DNA of 64,000 nt from Streptomyces antnestii (GTDB taxonomy: Bacteria > Actinomycetota > Actinomycetes > Streptomycetales > Streptomycetaceae). Position numbers and translations under genes: made by a program. Positions 52,139 through 61,246 of the stretch are shown here, piece by piece. The number at the start of each line of letters is the position of its first letter. Position 1 is the stretch's first letter. The notes under the pieces are model-generated. The model was not told the DNA's origin. It was given only the letters and a program-made list of their open reading frames with translations, and did not search any database. Location: contig NZ_RZYA01000009.1 in NCBI RefSeq assembly GCF_004005495.1, positions 1 through 64,000 of the forward strand. Direction: 5' to 3'.

Positions 52139-52666
52139 ATGCACGCGATACGCGCCGCTTCCGCCGCCGTGCTCGGCCTCACCGCGCTGACCCTCACCGC
52201 CCCCGCCGCCTTCGCCGGGGACTCCCGGCATTTCGAGGTGAGCGTCTCGCCCTCGACCGTCGCCGCCGGCGGGCAGGTCACCCTCCACGCGAGCGGCTGC
52301 CACGGCGACACGACCGTGTCCTCCGGGGTCTTCGACACCACCGTGATCCGCAGGGACTCCGGCTCGGCCACGGCGACGGTCGACCGGGACGCCAAGCGGT
52401 CCGCGGTGTACTCGGTGACGTTCGCCTGCAAGCACGGCCCGACGAAGAACGTCGACCTGACCATCGCGGCCGGCCGCCCCGACACCCCGACCCGCGAGCC
52501 GGAGCGCCCCCTGACTCCCGCGCAGCGCGGGGTGCACGCCGGTGTGGGCGGCACCGCCGGAGGCTTCGACCTGCAGAAGATCGGCCTCGGCGCGGCGCTG
52601 GTCGCGGGCGCGCTCGGCTCCGCGTACTCCTGGCAGCGGCGCCGCTCGGGCGACCACGACGCCTGA
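52139..52666 (+). CDS. exported protein with C-terminal membrane tail
   Basis: 175 residues. Signal peptide ending TAPAAFA (likely cut after residue 26), a beta-rich domain with two Cys (HASGCHGDTTV; SVTFACKHG), then a Pro-rich linker, a GVHAGVGGTAGG motif, one helix (IGLGAALVAGALGSAYSW) and QRRR. This resembles a sortase substrate tail without LPxTG. It is a distant relative of the gene at 52777 (same layout). Good GGAGG before ATG 52139. Confidence 0.85.
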   Translation: MHAIRAASAAVLGLTALTLTAPAAFAGDSRHFEVSVSPSTVAAGGQVTLHASGCHGDTTVSSGVFDTTVIRRDSGSATATVDRDAKRSAVYSVTFACKHGPTKNVDLTIAAGRPDTPTREPERPLTPAQRGVHAGVGGTAGGFDLQKIGLGAALVAGALGSAYSWQRRRSGDHDA

Positions 52667-52776
52667 ACCGCCCGGCGCCGCACGGACCTTCGCCCCGGCT
52701 CCCGCGCGGGGAGAACCAGCGGGGAGAACCGGGGGCGAGGGGCCGTTCACGTGCGAGCCGTTCCGAAGGGTGAGCG

Positions 52777-53271
52777 TCAGGCCTTGCTCTCCGCCCGGCG
52801 CCGCATCCAGAACACACCGCCCCCGACGACCGCGGCCGCCACCAGGCCGCCGCCGATGACCATGTCGGCCCGGGTGGCCCCCGTGGTCGTGCTGCCGCCG
52901 AGACCGCCGCGGACACCGCCGCGGATGACGGTGAAGGCGTTCGGCCTGGTGAGCGTCCTGCCCTCACCGCAGTGGACCGTGATGTCGTACGCACCGGGCT
53001 CGGCGTTGCGGTTGACGGTCGGGGTCGCACTCGACGTGTTGCCGCTCGTACGGCTGAGGGGCGTCGTCGGGAACGCCGGTGAGGAGACGGAGCTTCGGGG
53101 ATTCTGGCACGACGTGCCGTCGACCGTCACGGTGAGCTTCCCGCCCGGCACGATGACGCTCGGCACGGCGACGATGTTGCTGGGGTCGGTCCAGGCGGAT
53201 GCGGCCGGGGCGGCGAGCCCCACTGCGGCGACCGCGACTGCCGAGACCGCCAGGGCACGGGTGGTACGCAT
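52777..53271 (-). CDS. exported protein with C-terminal membrane tail
   Basis: 164 residues, same layout as the gene at 52139. Signal peptide ends APAASA (about residue 26); a beta-rich domain has two Cys (GTSCQNP; VHCGEGR); then GGVRGGLGGSTTTG, one helix (MVIGGGLVAAAVVGGGVFWM) and RRRAESKA. The tail has no LPxTG but shares the G-V-x-x-G-x-GG motif with its neighbour. Strong GGAGG before ATG 53271. Converges on the first and lies next to the class F sortase gene. Confidence 0.85.
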   Translation of the reverse strand: MRTTRALAVSAVAVAAVGLAAPAASAWTDPSNIVAVPSVIVPGGKLTVTVDGTSCQNPRSSVSSPAFPTTPLSRTSGNTSSATPTVNRNAEPGAYDITVHCGEGRTLTRPNAFTVIRGGVRGGLGGSTTTGATRADMVIGGGLVAAAVVGGGVFWMRRRAESKA

Positions 53272-53605
53272 TGTGATCCTCCGCGGGAGGCGCCCGGGGA
53301 GTCTTCCCCGGGTCGGTCGGCGAGAGCACCTCCCAGACAGACCCTCAGATGCCGTGCACAGAGCCGCATTTCGGGAATCGGCCGTACCGGTGAGACGACA
53401 CGCCGGTCGAATTCCGCACGGGCCGATATTGCCGCAGGTCACGGACTGTCAGAAATTTAATCGGCGGACCGGACTCGGATGGCGCACCGCGCCTCTGGCC
53501 ACCACCCGTTCGCGCCTGCTCTGTCGCCCCGCGCGTGCGCCGCGCTTAGCGTTTTCGTAAGTGCAAGTGACGTGGTCTCGCCACCGCGTCGAGAGGGGTG
53601 AACGC
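53272..53605. other. 334-bp divergent promoter region
   Basis: Between an exported-protein gene (minus) and the class F sortase gene (plus). It contains a lower-GC patch at about 53450-53465 (AGAAATTTAATCGG) suitable for promoters, and GCGCTTAGCGTTTTCGTAAG at about 53545-53565. No gene or clear operator was recognised. Confidence 0.5.
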
Positions 53606-54262
53606 ATGTCTTCGTCCCAGCCGGCCGACGAGGAGGGTCAGCAGAGGAAGCGGGCGCCGTGGGGCGTGATAGCGCTGGTTCTGCTCACCGGTCTCGCGCT
53701 GATCCGTAATGGATCGGGGGAATTCGACATCGGCCCCCCGCAGCCCGCTTCGGCGGCCGCGGCGGACGCCCACGCCCCCGCGCGGCCCGGCGCGCCCGCG
53801 CCGCTGCCGTTCTCCGTGCCGGACCGGGTGCAGATCCCGGCGATCCAGGTGGACGCCCCGGTCACACCCGTGGGGGTCGACCCGGACGGCTGGGTGGACG
53901 CCCCGCCTCCCGAGGACCCCAATCTCGCGGGCTGGTTCACGGGCGCGGTGACGCCGGGCGAGAAGGGCACGGCTGTCGTCGTCGGCCATGTCGACAACAA
54001 GCAGGGACCGGCGGTCTTCTACGGCCTGGGTGCGCTCAAGAAGGGAAATCGCGTGAAGGTCCTGCGCAAGGACCAGAAGACCGCCGTGTTCGAGATCTAC
54101 GGCATCGAGGTCTTCGAGAAGGCGAATTTCCCGGGGAACCGCGTCTACGGCAGCACCGGTGCGCCCGAACTCCGGGTGATCACCTGTGGCGGCGGTTTCT
54201 CCCAGCAGAACGGCTACGACGGCAATGTCGTCGTCTTCGCCCGCCTGGTCGAGGTGCACTGA
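53606..54262 (+). CDS. class F sortase
   Basis: 218 residues. N-terminal transmembrane helix (GVIALVLLTGLALI), a Pro/Ala linker (about 50-75), then the sortase barrel. The catalytic His lies in VVVGHVDNKQGPAVFYGL and the Cys in ELRVITCGGGF (TLxTC-like). The C-terminal strand NVVVFARLVEV would supply the Arg. Class F sortases are typical of actinobacteria and have few known substrates. ATG 53606 has GAGAGGGG upstream. Two candidate client proteins are its immediate neighbours. Confidence 0.92.
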   Translation: MSSSQPADEEGQQRKRAPWGVIALVLLTGLALIRNGSGEFDIGPPQPASAAAADAHAPARPGAPAPLPFSVPDRVQIPAIQVDAPVTPVGVDPDGWVDAPPPEDPNLAGWFTGAVTPGEKGTAVVVGHVDNKQGPAVFYGLGALKKGNRVKVLRKDQKTAVFEIYGIEVFEKANFPGNRVYGSTGAPELRVITCGGGFSQQNGYDGNVVVFARLVEVH

Positions 54263-54282
54263 CCCGGCGGGCGAATTACGGC

Positions 54283-55125
54283 TCAGACCTCTCGGCGGCG
54301 TGGGACCGCGACGCGGTAACCCGAGTCGAGGAGTTCCGGCAGATAGGTGCGCAGGGCGGCGACACTCTGGGAGCGGTTGCCGCCCGCGTCATGGCTGAGG
54401 ACGACGACTCCCGGCGCCGCCCCGTCCCGGACCGCCCGGATGATGGAGCGGGTGCCCGGCTCCATCCAGTCGTTCGTGTCGACGGTCCACGCGAGGGGCT
54501 CCATGCCGAGTTCGGCGCCGACCCGGAACACGTTGCGGTTCCAGGCCCCGTAGGGCGCGCGGAACCAGGCGGGCGGCTCGCCGGTCGTGTCGTCGATGAT
54601 CTCGCAGGTCCGCTCGATCTCGTAGCGGACGGCCGAGCGCGACATCTTGGTCAGGAGCGGGTGGGTCCAGGTGTGGTTGCCGATGACGTGTCCGTCGTCG
54701 GCCATCTCGCGCAGCAGGTCCTTGTTCCATTCGGCCTGCTCCCCGCAGACGAAGAACATGGCGCGGACGTCGTACTCGCGCAGGGTCCGCAGGATGCCCG
54801 GGGTGTAGGCGGGGTCGGGTCCGTCGTCGAAGCTGAGGACGATGATCTTGTCGCGGGTGTCCATGCGGAGGATCGGCTCGCGCCGTACGGGCAGCCGGCC
54901 AGGGGCCTCGTGGGGTGCGCCGTACCCGGCCATGGGCCGGAGGCGGTACGTGGAGGGCCTCATCGCCCTGGCCGCCCCGGGTCCGGCGGCGGCGGGCACG
55001 CTCGGGGAGGCCGCACGGCCGGGGGCGCCGGCCTTGTCGGTGCAGCCGGCGACCGCTGCCAGGCCGAGGAGCGCGGCGCCGCGGACCAGCGCCCGCCGGC
55101 CTTGGCTGATCTGATCTGATTTCAT
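54283..55125 (-). CDS. polysaccharide deacetylase lipoprotein (NodB type)
   Basis: 280 residues. Lipobox with Cys28 (AAVAGC). NodB domain motifs: SFDDGPDPAYT (metal Asp), GNHTWTHPLL (H-x3-H), RAPYGAWN and VVVLSHDAGG. It likely N-deacetylates peptidoglycan or another surface glycan outside the membrane. Converges on the sortase gene with a 20-bp gap. ATG 55125 follows a weak AAG-rich leader. Confidence 0.9.
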   Translation of the reverse strand: MKSDQISQGRRALVRGAALLGLAAVAGCTDKAGAPGRAASPSVPAAAGPGAARAMRPSTYRLRPMAGYGAPHEAPGRLPVRREPILRMDTRDKIIVLSFDDGPDPAYTPGILRTLREYDVRAMFFVCGEQAEWNKDLLREMADDGHVIGNHTWTHPLLTKMSRSAVRYEIERTCEIIDDTTGEPPAWFRAPYGAWNRNVFRVGAELGMEPLAWTVDTNDWMEPGTRSIIRAVRDGAAPGVVVLSHDAGGNRSQSVAALRTYLPELLDSGYRVAVPRRREV

Positions 55126-55298
55126 GACTTATGCCTCGCACGGCGACCGTCGCGGGCCGCACTCCAACACCGCGCCGCCCGTCGAAAGCACCCGATGGGA
55201 CCAGCGGCGAAGCGGGGGTGCCCGGTGCGGACGTACCCGGTACGGAAGTCCGCGCCCCGGCGGCTGCGGGAGGCGGGGATTCCGCTAGCCTCGGCGCT

Positions 55299-55760
55299 GT
55301 GACCGAACAGCAGCCACACCAGTTCGAACGCGGCACGGACGGCCCCAAGGTGATCGTGGTCGGGGTGGACGGCTCCGATTCGTCGCTGCGTGCCGCGGCC
55401 TACGCCGGCGGCCTCGCGCGGCGTCAGCGCGCGCTCCTGGCCGTCGTCTACGTCCAGCCCGTCATGGCGACCGGCGCCGCGCTCGGCGTCCCCGTGGCCG
55501 ACACGACGGACGAGATCGCCGAGGGCCTGATCGCCGAGATCAGGGCGGCGACGGAGCGCGTGAAGGACATATTCGAGGTGCGCTGGGAGTTCCACACGTT
55601 CCGCGGCGACCCCTACAACGGTCTGGTCACGGCCGCCGACGACCTGAAGGCGGACGCGGTGGTCGTCGGCGCGTCCGAGCAGGCCGGTCACCGGATCGTC
55701 GGCTCGGTCGCGGTGCGCCTGGTGAAGGCCGGTCGCTGGCCGGTCACCGTGGTCCCGTAA
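55299..55760 (+). CDS. universal stress protein, single UspA domain
   Basis: 153 residues, one UspA domain, unlike the tandem Usps of the accessory block. VIVVGVDGSDSSLRAAAYAGGLA at the start; the C-terminal loop is VVGASEQAGHRIVGSVAVRLV, with weak ATP-loop similarity. GTG 55299 appears leaderless, since TAGCCT (55286-55291) lies the right distance upstream and there is no Shine-Dalgarno. Confidence 0.88.
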   Translation: MTEQQPHQFERGTDGPKVIVVGVDGSDSSLRAAAYAGGLARRQRALLAVVYVQPVMATGAALGVPVADTTDEIAEGLIAEIRAATERVKDIFEVRWEFHTFRGDPYNGLVTAADDLKADAVVVGASEQAGHRIVGSVAVRLVKAGRWPVTVVP

Positions 55761-55880
55761 CCAGCGGACTTTCCCGCGAACCCGCACACTGGGGTGAGGC
55801 GTGCCTTCTTCCTAAGCCGCCACGGGTGGGCCATCCTGATCGCCCGTCAGCCGAGTGCCGTCCGCGAAGAGGTGGAGCCC

Positions 55881-57320
55881 ATGGCCGGTCCCAGAAGACT
55901 CCGGATGGGTGAGGGCGTACTGCGCCGCAAGCCCATCGAACACATCGAGGAGGCGGAGGGCGGCGCGACGCAGCAGCTGACGCGTTCCCTCGGCCTGGTG
56001 CAGCTCACGGCGATCGGTGTCGGCGGCATCATCGGCGCCGGCATCTTCACCCTCGCCGGCACGGTCGCCAACGGTACGGCCGGGCCCGCGGTCCTGATCT
56101 CGTTCCTCATCGCGGGCGTCGCGAGCGCCTGCGCCGCACTGTCCTACGCGGAGTTCGCCGGCCTGATCCCGAAGGCCGGCTCCGCCTACACGTACGGGTA
56201 CGCCGTCCTCGGCGAGCTGGTCGGCTGGTTCATCGGCTGGGACCTGCTCCTGGAGTACACGGCGATCGTCGCGGTGGTGGCCATCGGCATCTCGGGCTAC
56301 TTCGGTTTCCTGCTCGGCGAGGTCGGCCTCGATCTGCCGAAGTGGATGCTGGGCGCGCCGGGGACGGGCGACGGTCACCGGGTCGACCTGTTCGCCGCGC
56401 TGCTGTGCATCCTGATCGCGTATCTGCTGACGCTCGGCATCAAGAACGCGGCCCGCTTCGAGACGATCGTGGTGGTCCTGAAGGTCGTCGTGGTGGTGGT
56501 CGTCATCACCGTGGGCTTCTTCCACATCAACACGGACAACTACACGCCGTTCTTCCCGTTCGGCATCAGCGGCGCGTTCACGGGTGCGGCCACGGTGTTC
56601 TTCGCGGTCTTCGGCTACGACGCGATGTCGACGGCCGCGGAGGAGTCGAAGGACGCCCAGCGCCACATGCCGAAGGCGATCATCTACTCGCTGGCGATCT
56701 CGATGGTGCTGTACGTGCTGGCCTGTCTGGTCCTCACCGGCATGCAGAACTACAAGGACATCGACCCGGAGAGCGGCTTCTCCACGGCGTTCAAGTCGGT
56801 GGGCCTGAGCGGGCTCGCGGACGTGATCGCGGTCGGCGCGATCATCGGCATCCTCACCGTGATGTTCACGTTCATGCTGGGCGTCACGCGCGTGTGGTTC
56901 TCGATGAGCCGCGACGGGCTGCTGCCCAAGTGGTTCTCGAAGACGCACCCGACGCGGCACGTGCCGACGCGTGTGACGTGGATCGTCGGGTTCGCCTCGG
57001 CGATCATCGCGGGGTTCATCCCGATCGGCGAGGCGGCCGAGCTGACCAACATCGGCATCCTGCTGGCGTTCGTCGTGGTGTGCATCGCGGTGATCGCGCT
57101 GCGCTACCGGCAGCCCAACCTGCCGCGCACCTTCCGCACACCGGGCATGCCGTTCGTGCCCGCGCTCGGGGTCGTCTTCTCGATCTGGCTGATCACGTTC
57201 CTGCAGTGGCAGACCTGGGTGCGGTTCGCCGTCTGGTTCGTGGTCGGGCTCGGCATCTACTTCGGCTACTCGTACAAGCGCTCCGAGCTGGCGAAGACGG
57301 AGCCGTCGGCGGGGTCCTGA
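55881..57320 (+). CDS. amino acid permease (APC superfamily)
   Basis: 479 residues, 12 hydrophobic segments. GVGGIIGAGIFTLAGTVA is the APC substrate-binding TM1 signature and FFAVFGYDAMSTAAEESKDAQRHMPKAI is the TM6 region typical of CAT/YfnA-type cationic or branched amino-acid transporters. ATG 55881 has GGTGGAGCCC upstream. It converges on the CapA-like gene with 3 bp between stops. Confidence 0.9.
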   Translation: MAGPRRLRMGEGVLRRKPIEHIEEAEGGATQQLTRSLGLVQLTAIGVGGIIGAGIFTLAGTVANGTAGPAVLISFLIAGVASACAALSYAEFAGLIPKAGSAYTYGYAVLGELVGWFIGWDLLLEYTAIVAVVAIGISGYFGFLLGEVGLDLPKWMLGAPGTGDGHRVDLFAALLCILIAYLLTLGIKNAARFETIVVVLKVVVVVVVITVGFFHINTDNYTPFFPFGISGAFTGAATVFFAVFGYDAMSTAAEESKDAQRHMPKAIIYSLAISMVLYVLACLVLTGMQNYKDIDPESGFSTAFKSVGLSGLADVIAVGAIIGILTVMFTFMLGVTRVWFSMSRDGLLPKWFSKTHPTRHVPTRVTWIVGFASAIIAGFIPIGEAAELTNIGILLAFVVVCIAVIALRYRQPNLPRTFRTPGMPFVPALGVVFSIWLITFLQWQTWVRFAVWFVVGLGIYFGYSYKRSELAKTEPSAGS

Positions 57321-57323
57321 CCG

Positions 57324-58565
57324 CTACTCGCCCATCGTCAGGCCGTCCTCGGCCGCGCCGCGGCTGAGGACGACCCGGCGGATCCGGTCGCGGACGCCGG
57401 TGAGGTCCGCTCCCCGGCCGATGGCCTGGTTGACGTTCACGACGCGCCCCGCGCCGAGGTCGAACCACTGCGGGACGAACTCGGCCTTGCGCACCTCCCA
57501 GCGGCCGCCGGGCCGGGCGGGCGGCGCGAAGGTGAAGCGCCCGATGGTGCTCTCGTTGCCGCGCGGGTCCTGGGCGCCGTCGTAGTTGAACATCTCGCCC
57601 GCGATCTGGTCGCCCATGCCGTAGATCACCCAGGTGCCGTTGACCTTCTCGTAGGCCTGCGGGATGTGTGCGTGGGTGCCGAGGATCAGGTCGATGTCGG
57701 GGCGGCCGCCGGTGCGGGACGCGGTGAGTTCGCCGCCCAGCCGCAGCTGCTGCTCGTCCGGCTCGTCCTGCCACTCGGTGCCCCAGTGCAGGGAGACGAC
57801 GACCACGTCCGCGCCCGCCTTCCGGGCCGCCCTCGCGTCCTCGACGATCTGCTGACGGACGATCATGTTCACTGCCCACGGCCTGCCTTCGGGCTGCGGG
57901 AACCCGTTCGTCCCGTACGTGTAGGCGAGGTGGGCGACCCTGGCGTCACCGGCGCGCAGCCAGCCGGGGCTGCGGCTCTCGGCGGCGGTGCGGGCCGAGC
58001 CGGCGTGCCGGACGCCCGCGCGGTCGAGGGCGCCGAGGGTGCGGTCGATGCCGGCGGCTCCGTCGTCCAGGGTGTGGTTGGAGGCGGTCGAGCAGGCGTC
58101 GTAGCCGGTGGCGCGCAGGCCGCGGGCGACCTGCGGCGGGGACTTGAACGTCGGGTAGCCGGTGTAGTCGCCGTCGGCGCCGTAGACCGTCTCCATGTGA
58201 CAGATCGCCAGGTCCGCCTTGGAGACGACCGGTTTAACGCCGGACAGCATCGGCGCGAAGTCGTAGCCGGGGCCGCCCGCGTCGGCGTTCGCCTTCTCGA
58301 TGATCTCGGTGTGGGGCAGTACGTCGCCGGAGGCCACAAGCGTGAAGCCGCGCTGCCCGCCGGTGGTGCCGCCCGCGGCCGACGCCGCCGGGTGTCCGGT
58401 GGCGTGCGGCGTCACGTGCCGGGTCCCGTCGGCGGGCCCGGAGCAGGCCGCGGCCGAGGCGGCGAGCACGGCGGCCAGGACCGCGATTCCCTGACGTGAG
58501 TGCCGCGATGGCCGTGTGTGGTGTGCGTGGCGTGAGTGGCGTGGGTTCCCCGTGCGCTGCGTCAT
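57324..58565 (-). CDS. CapA-like metallophosphoesterase lipoprotein
   Basis: 413 residues. An N-terminal segment ending AASAAAC (Cys41) suggests a lipoprotein. The PGA_cap/CapA fold has TLVASGDVLPHTEI, STASNHTLDDGAAGI, VVVSLHWGTEW and LILGTHAHIPQ. In Bacillus, CapA/PgsA helps make poly-gamma-glutamate, but no capBC genes are here, so a general surface hydrolase role is as likely. ATG 58565. Confidence 0.88.
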   Translation of the reverse strand: MTQRTGNPRHSRHAHHTRPSRHSRQGIAVLAAVLAASAAACSGPADGTRHVTPHATGHPAASAAGGTTGGQRGFTLVASGDVLPHTEIIEKANADAGGPGYDFAPMLSGVKPVVSKADLAICHMETVYGADGDYTGYPTFKSPPQVARGLRATGYDACSTASNHTLDDGAAGIDRTLGALDRAGVRHAGSARTAAESRSPGWLRAGDARVAHLAYTYGTNGFPQPEGRPWAVNMIVRQQIVEDARAARKAGADVVVVSLHWGTEWQDEPDEQQLRLGGELTASRTGGRPDIDLILGTHAHIPQAYEKVNGTWVIYGMGDQIAGEMFNYDGAQDPRGNESTIGRFTFAPPARPGGRWEVRKAEFVPQWFDLGAGRVVNVNQAIGRGADLTGVRDRIRRVVLSRGAAEDGLTMGE

Positions 58566-58791
58566 CGACCAGGCTCCAAGATTCGGTGGATAAGGTGATT
58601 TTCGACATACGCATAGACGTACGAGCGCAATCCCGAGTCAAGGCTCCATACCGCCGCAGTCCCTGGAACGGCGTCACGTTCCGCCGCCGTCGGCCCCGTT
58701 CACCGCACCGCTCGCCGACCGCATCGACCGCCCGCCGCAGACCCCGGCGCGCCCTCTGGGCGTGAGCGGCGGGCTGCGCTGGCATACGGCC

Positions 58792-59346
58792 ATGACGACT
58801 GCCACGAAGACCGAAGGACACGGCCGAACGGCAGAACGCGAGCTGGCGGAACTCCAGCGCGAGCACGGCGGGCCGCTTCTCTGCTTCCTCCTGCGGCTGT
58901 GCGACGGCGACCGGCAACGGGCGGAAGACCTGGTCCAGGAGACGTTCGTGCGTGCCTGGCAGCATCCGGAGGCGCTGAGCGCCGACTACGCGTCGGTGCG
59001 GCCCTGGCTGTTCACCGTCGGCCGCAGGCTCGCGATAGACGCCCGGCGCGCGCGGCTCGCGCGGCCCCCGGAGACCGTCGGCGCGGTCCTGGACAGCGCG
59101 CGGGTCTGCGCCGACCACGCGGAGCGCTCGGCGGCCGCGCTCGACGTGCGGGAGGCGGTGGCGACCCTGAGCCCGGAGCACCGGGCGGTACTCCTCCAGG
59201 TGTACTTCCGGGGCGCCTCCGTCGCCGAGGCCGCGGCGGCGCTCGGGATTCCGCCCGGTACCGTGAAGTCCCGCGCGTACTACGCGCTGCGCGCACTGCG
59301 CAGGGTGCTGCCGGGCTACGAGGCGAACCCGTCCGTCCCGCGCTGA
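58792..59346 (+). CDS. ECF RNA polymerase sigma factor (SigL-like)
   Basis: 184 residues. Region 2: LLCFLLRLCDGDRQRAEDLVQETFVRAWQHPEAL, then RPWLFTVGRRLAIDARRARLAR. Region 4: ALDVREAVATLSPEHRAVLLQVYFRGASVAEAAAALGIPPGTVKSRAYYALRALRR. No zinc-finger anti-sigma gene follows; the next gene is a conserved hypothetical. ATG 58792 with no strong Shine-Dalgarno. Divergent from the CapA-like gene. Confidence 0.92.
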   Translation: MTTATKTEGHGRTAERELAELQREHGGPLLCFLLRLCDGDRQRAEDLVQETFVRAWQHPEALSADYASVRPWLFTVGRRLAIDARRARLARPPETVGAVLDSARVCADHAERSAAALDVREAVATLSPEHRAVLLQVYFRGASVAEAAAALGIPPGTVKSRAYYALRALRRVLPGYEANPSVPR

Positions 59347-59491
59347 AACCGGACGGCGGGTCAAGCCTCGGTAAAGCGCCTTGCCCGGTGCCCCGGTCCT
59401 CGATTGAGTAATCGGCTGTCCTCCCCTGCGAGTCGGGACGTGAGGGCCCGGGGGCCGGCGGAGCGCACGGACCGGAGGAAGGCAGGAAGGG

Positions 59492-60007
59492 ATGTTGCAC
59501 GGGAGCAAGGAAGGCACGTCGGGGGCCGACGGGGGCGAACTGACGGTGCCGATGGCGTGGTTGTACGCCGAGTACATCGCCGATGAGCTGCTGCGCACCG
59601 GTGATCTGATGCCGCCCACGTCCTTCGAGTTCCGGGCCGGGCGCGACGCGCTGGCCCTGACGATCTTCCTGTCGGACACGAAGGGCGAGCTGTCCGGCAT
59701 CCGGGTCGTGTCCCAGCTGGAGACCTGGCTGTCGCTGACGGCGTACGACCAGCCGTGGCAGGACTGGGTGCGGGAGCACCTGACGCGCCTCGCCTCGCGG
59801 GCCCGCGAGCAGAACACGCCTTCGCCCGACCTCGAACTGGCCGAGGCCGCGTGGCGCTGGCTGGAGGAGACCGAGCTGCTGGCCCCGGACCTGGACTCGG
59901 TGCCGGACGGCGGGCCCCTGCCCGACGAGGACGACGGGCCGAGGGTGTGGACGCCGGCCTGGCAGCTGGGGCTGCCGCTCGGGCATCTGGCGATCCACCT
60001 GTTCTGA
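59492..60007 (+). CDS. conserved hypothetical protein
   Basis: 171 residues, acidic, no signal peptide or membrane segment. Features: VPMAWLYAEYIADELLRTGDL, LALTIFLSDTKGELSGIRVV, and a Trp-rich centre (LETWLSLTAYDQPWQDWVREHL). It may be the partner of the upstream sigma factor but carries no anti-sigma signature. AGGAAGGG directly before ATG 59492. Confidence 0.75.
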   Translation: MLHGSKEGTSGADGGELTVPMAWLYAEYIADELLRTGDLMPPTSFEFRAGRDALALTIFLSDTKGELSGIRVVSQLETWLSLTAYDQPWQDWVREHLTRLASRAREQNTPSPDLELAEAAWRWLEETELLAPDLDSVPDGGPLPDEDDGPRVWTPAWQLGLPLGHLAIHLF

Positions 60008-60046
60008 GCCCGCCGCCAGCCGATTCCTCCGCTTCTGAGCCCGCCG

Positions 60047-61246
60047 CTAGCCGATCCCTCCGCCTGAAGAGTGCACGCCCGCACGGTACTTGGGGATCCG
60101 TACGGTGATCTTCATGCCCGCGCCGGTGCCGGTCTCGATGACGAGGCCGTAGTCGTCGCCGAACACCTGCCGCAGCCGCTCGTCCACGTTCGACAGGCCG
60201 ATCCCGGCCGAGGCGCCGCCCTCGCCGCGCAGGATCGCGCGCAACTCGCCCGGGTCCATGCCGACCCCGTCGTCCTCGATGACGACCTCCGCCTCCGCGC
60301 CCGCGTCCCGGGCGCCGATCGTGATGCGGCTGCGGGTCACCGCGCCCTCCAGGCCGTGCTTCACGGCGTTCTCGACGAGGGGCTGCAGACACAGGAAGGG
60401 CAGCGCGACCGGCAGTACCTCGGGCGCGATCTGGAGCGTGACCGAGAGCCGGTCGCCGAACCGGGCGCGGACCAGGGCCAGATACTGGTCGATGGAGTGC
60501 AGTTCGTCGGCGAGCGTGGTGAAGTCGCCGTGGCGGCGGAACGAGTAGCGGGTGAAGTCGGCGAATTCCAGCAGGAGTTCACGGGCCCGCTCGGGGTCCG
60601 TACGGACGAACGAGGCGATGGCGGCGAGCGAGTTGAAGATGAAGTGCGGCGAGATCTGCGCACGCAGCGCCTTGATCTCGGCCTCGATGAGCCGGGTGCG
60701 GGAACGGTCGAGCTCGGCCAGCTCCAGCTGTACGGAGATCCAGCGGGCCACCTCCTCGGCGGCGCGGGCGAGGACGGCGGACTCGCGGGGCGCGTAGGCG
60801 ACGAGGGCGCCGAGCACGCGTCCGTCGGTGACGATCGGGGCGGCCACCGCCCAGCGCAGCGGACAGTCGAGGGCCCCGCAGCCGCAGCCGAACGCGGCGC
60901 TGCGCCCGGTGTCGAGCAGTCCGTCGAGATGCTCCATGACCCGCTTGCGGTGCTGGTCCCCCGTGCCGTCCCAGGCGAGGACGGCGGAGCGGTTGGTGAG
61001 GCAGAGCGCGTCGGTGCCGAGCAGCGTGCGCAGCCTGCGGGCCGATCTGCGCGCGGACTCCTCGGTGAGCCCGGCCCGCAGCGGGGGCGCGGCGAGCGAG
61101 GCGGTGTGCAGGGTGTCGAAGGTGGCCCGTTCGACGGGTGTTCCGACGTCGCTGCGGCCCGAGGGGTGCGCGGTGCGGCGGCCGAGGACGAACCCGCCCG
61201 CGAGGAGGAGCGGGCACAGGGCGAGGAGGACGGCGGTGGCGGTCAC
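60047..61246 (-). CDS. LytS-type sensor histidine kinase
   Basis: 399 residues. One N-terminal TM helix, a GAF-like sensor (about 35-165), the His_kinase LytS box ALRAQISPHFIFNSLAAIASFVRTDPERARELL (phosphorylated His in SPHFIF), and a HATPase (LVENAVKHGLEG, GIGLSNVDERLRQVFG). Inside the sensor lies CGCGALDCPL with Cys at 121, 123 and 128, an unusual cluster that could bind iron-sulfur or zinc. GTG 61246 overlaps the transporter stop (GTGA). Probable partner: the LytTR regulator at the right edge. Confidence 0.9.
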   Translation of the reverse strand: MTATAVLLALCPLLLAGGFVLGRRTAHPSGRSDVGTPVERATFDTLHTASLAAPPLRAGLTEESARRSARRLRTLLGTDALCLTNRSAVLAWDGTGDQHRKRVMEHLDGLLDTGRSAAFGCGCGALDCPLRWAVAAPIVTDGRVLGALVAYAPRESAVLARAAEEVARWISVQLELAELDRSRTRLIEAEIKALRAQISPHFIFNSLAAIASFVRTDPERARELLLEFADFTRYSFRRHGDFTTLADELHSIDQYLALVRARFGDRLSVTLQIAPEVLPVALPFLCLQPLVENAVKHGLEGAVTRSRITIGARDAGAEAEVVIEDDGVGMDPGELRAILRGEGGASAGIGLSNVDERLRQVFGDDYGLVIETGTGAGMKITVRIPKYRAGVHSSGGGIG

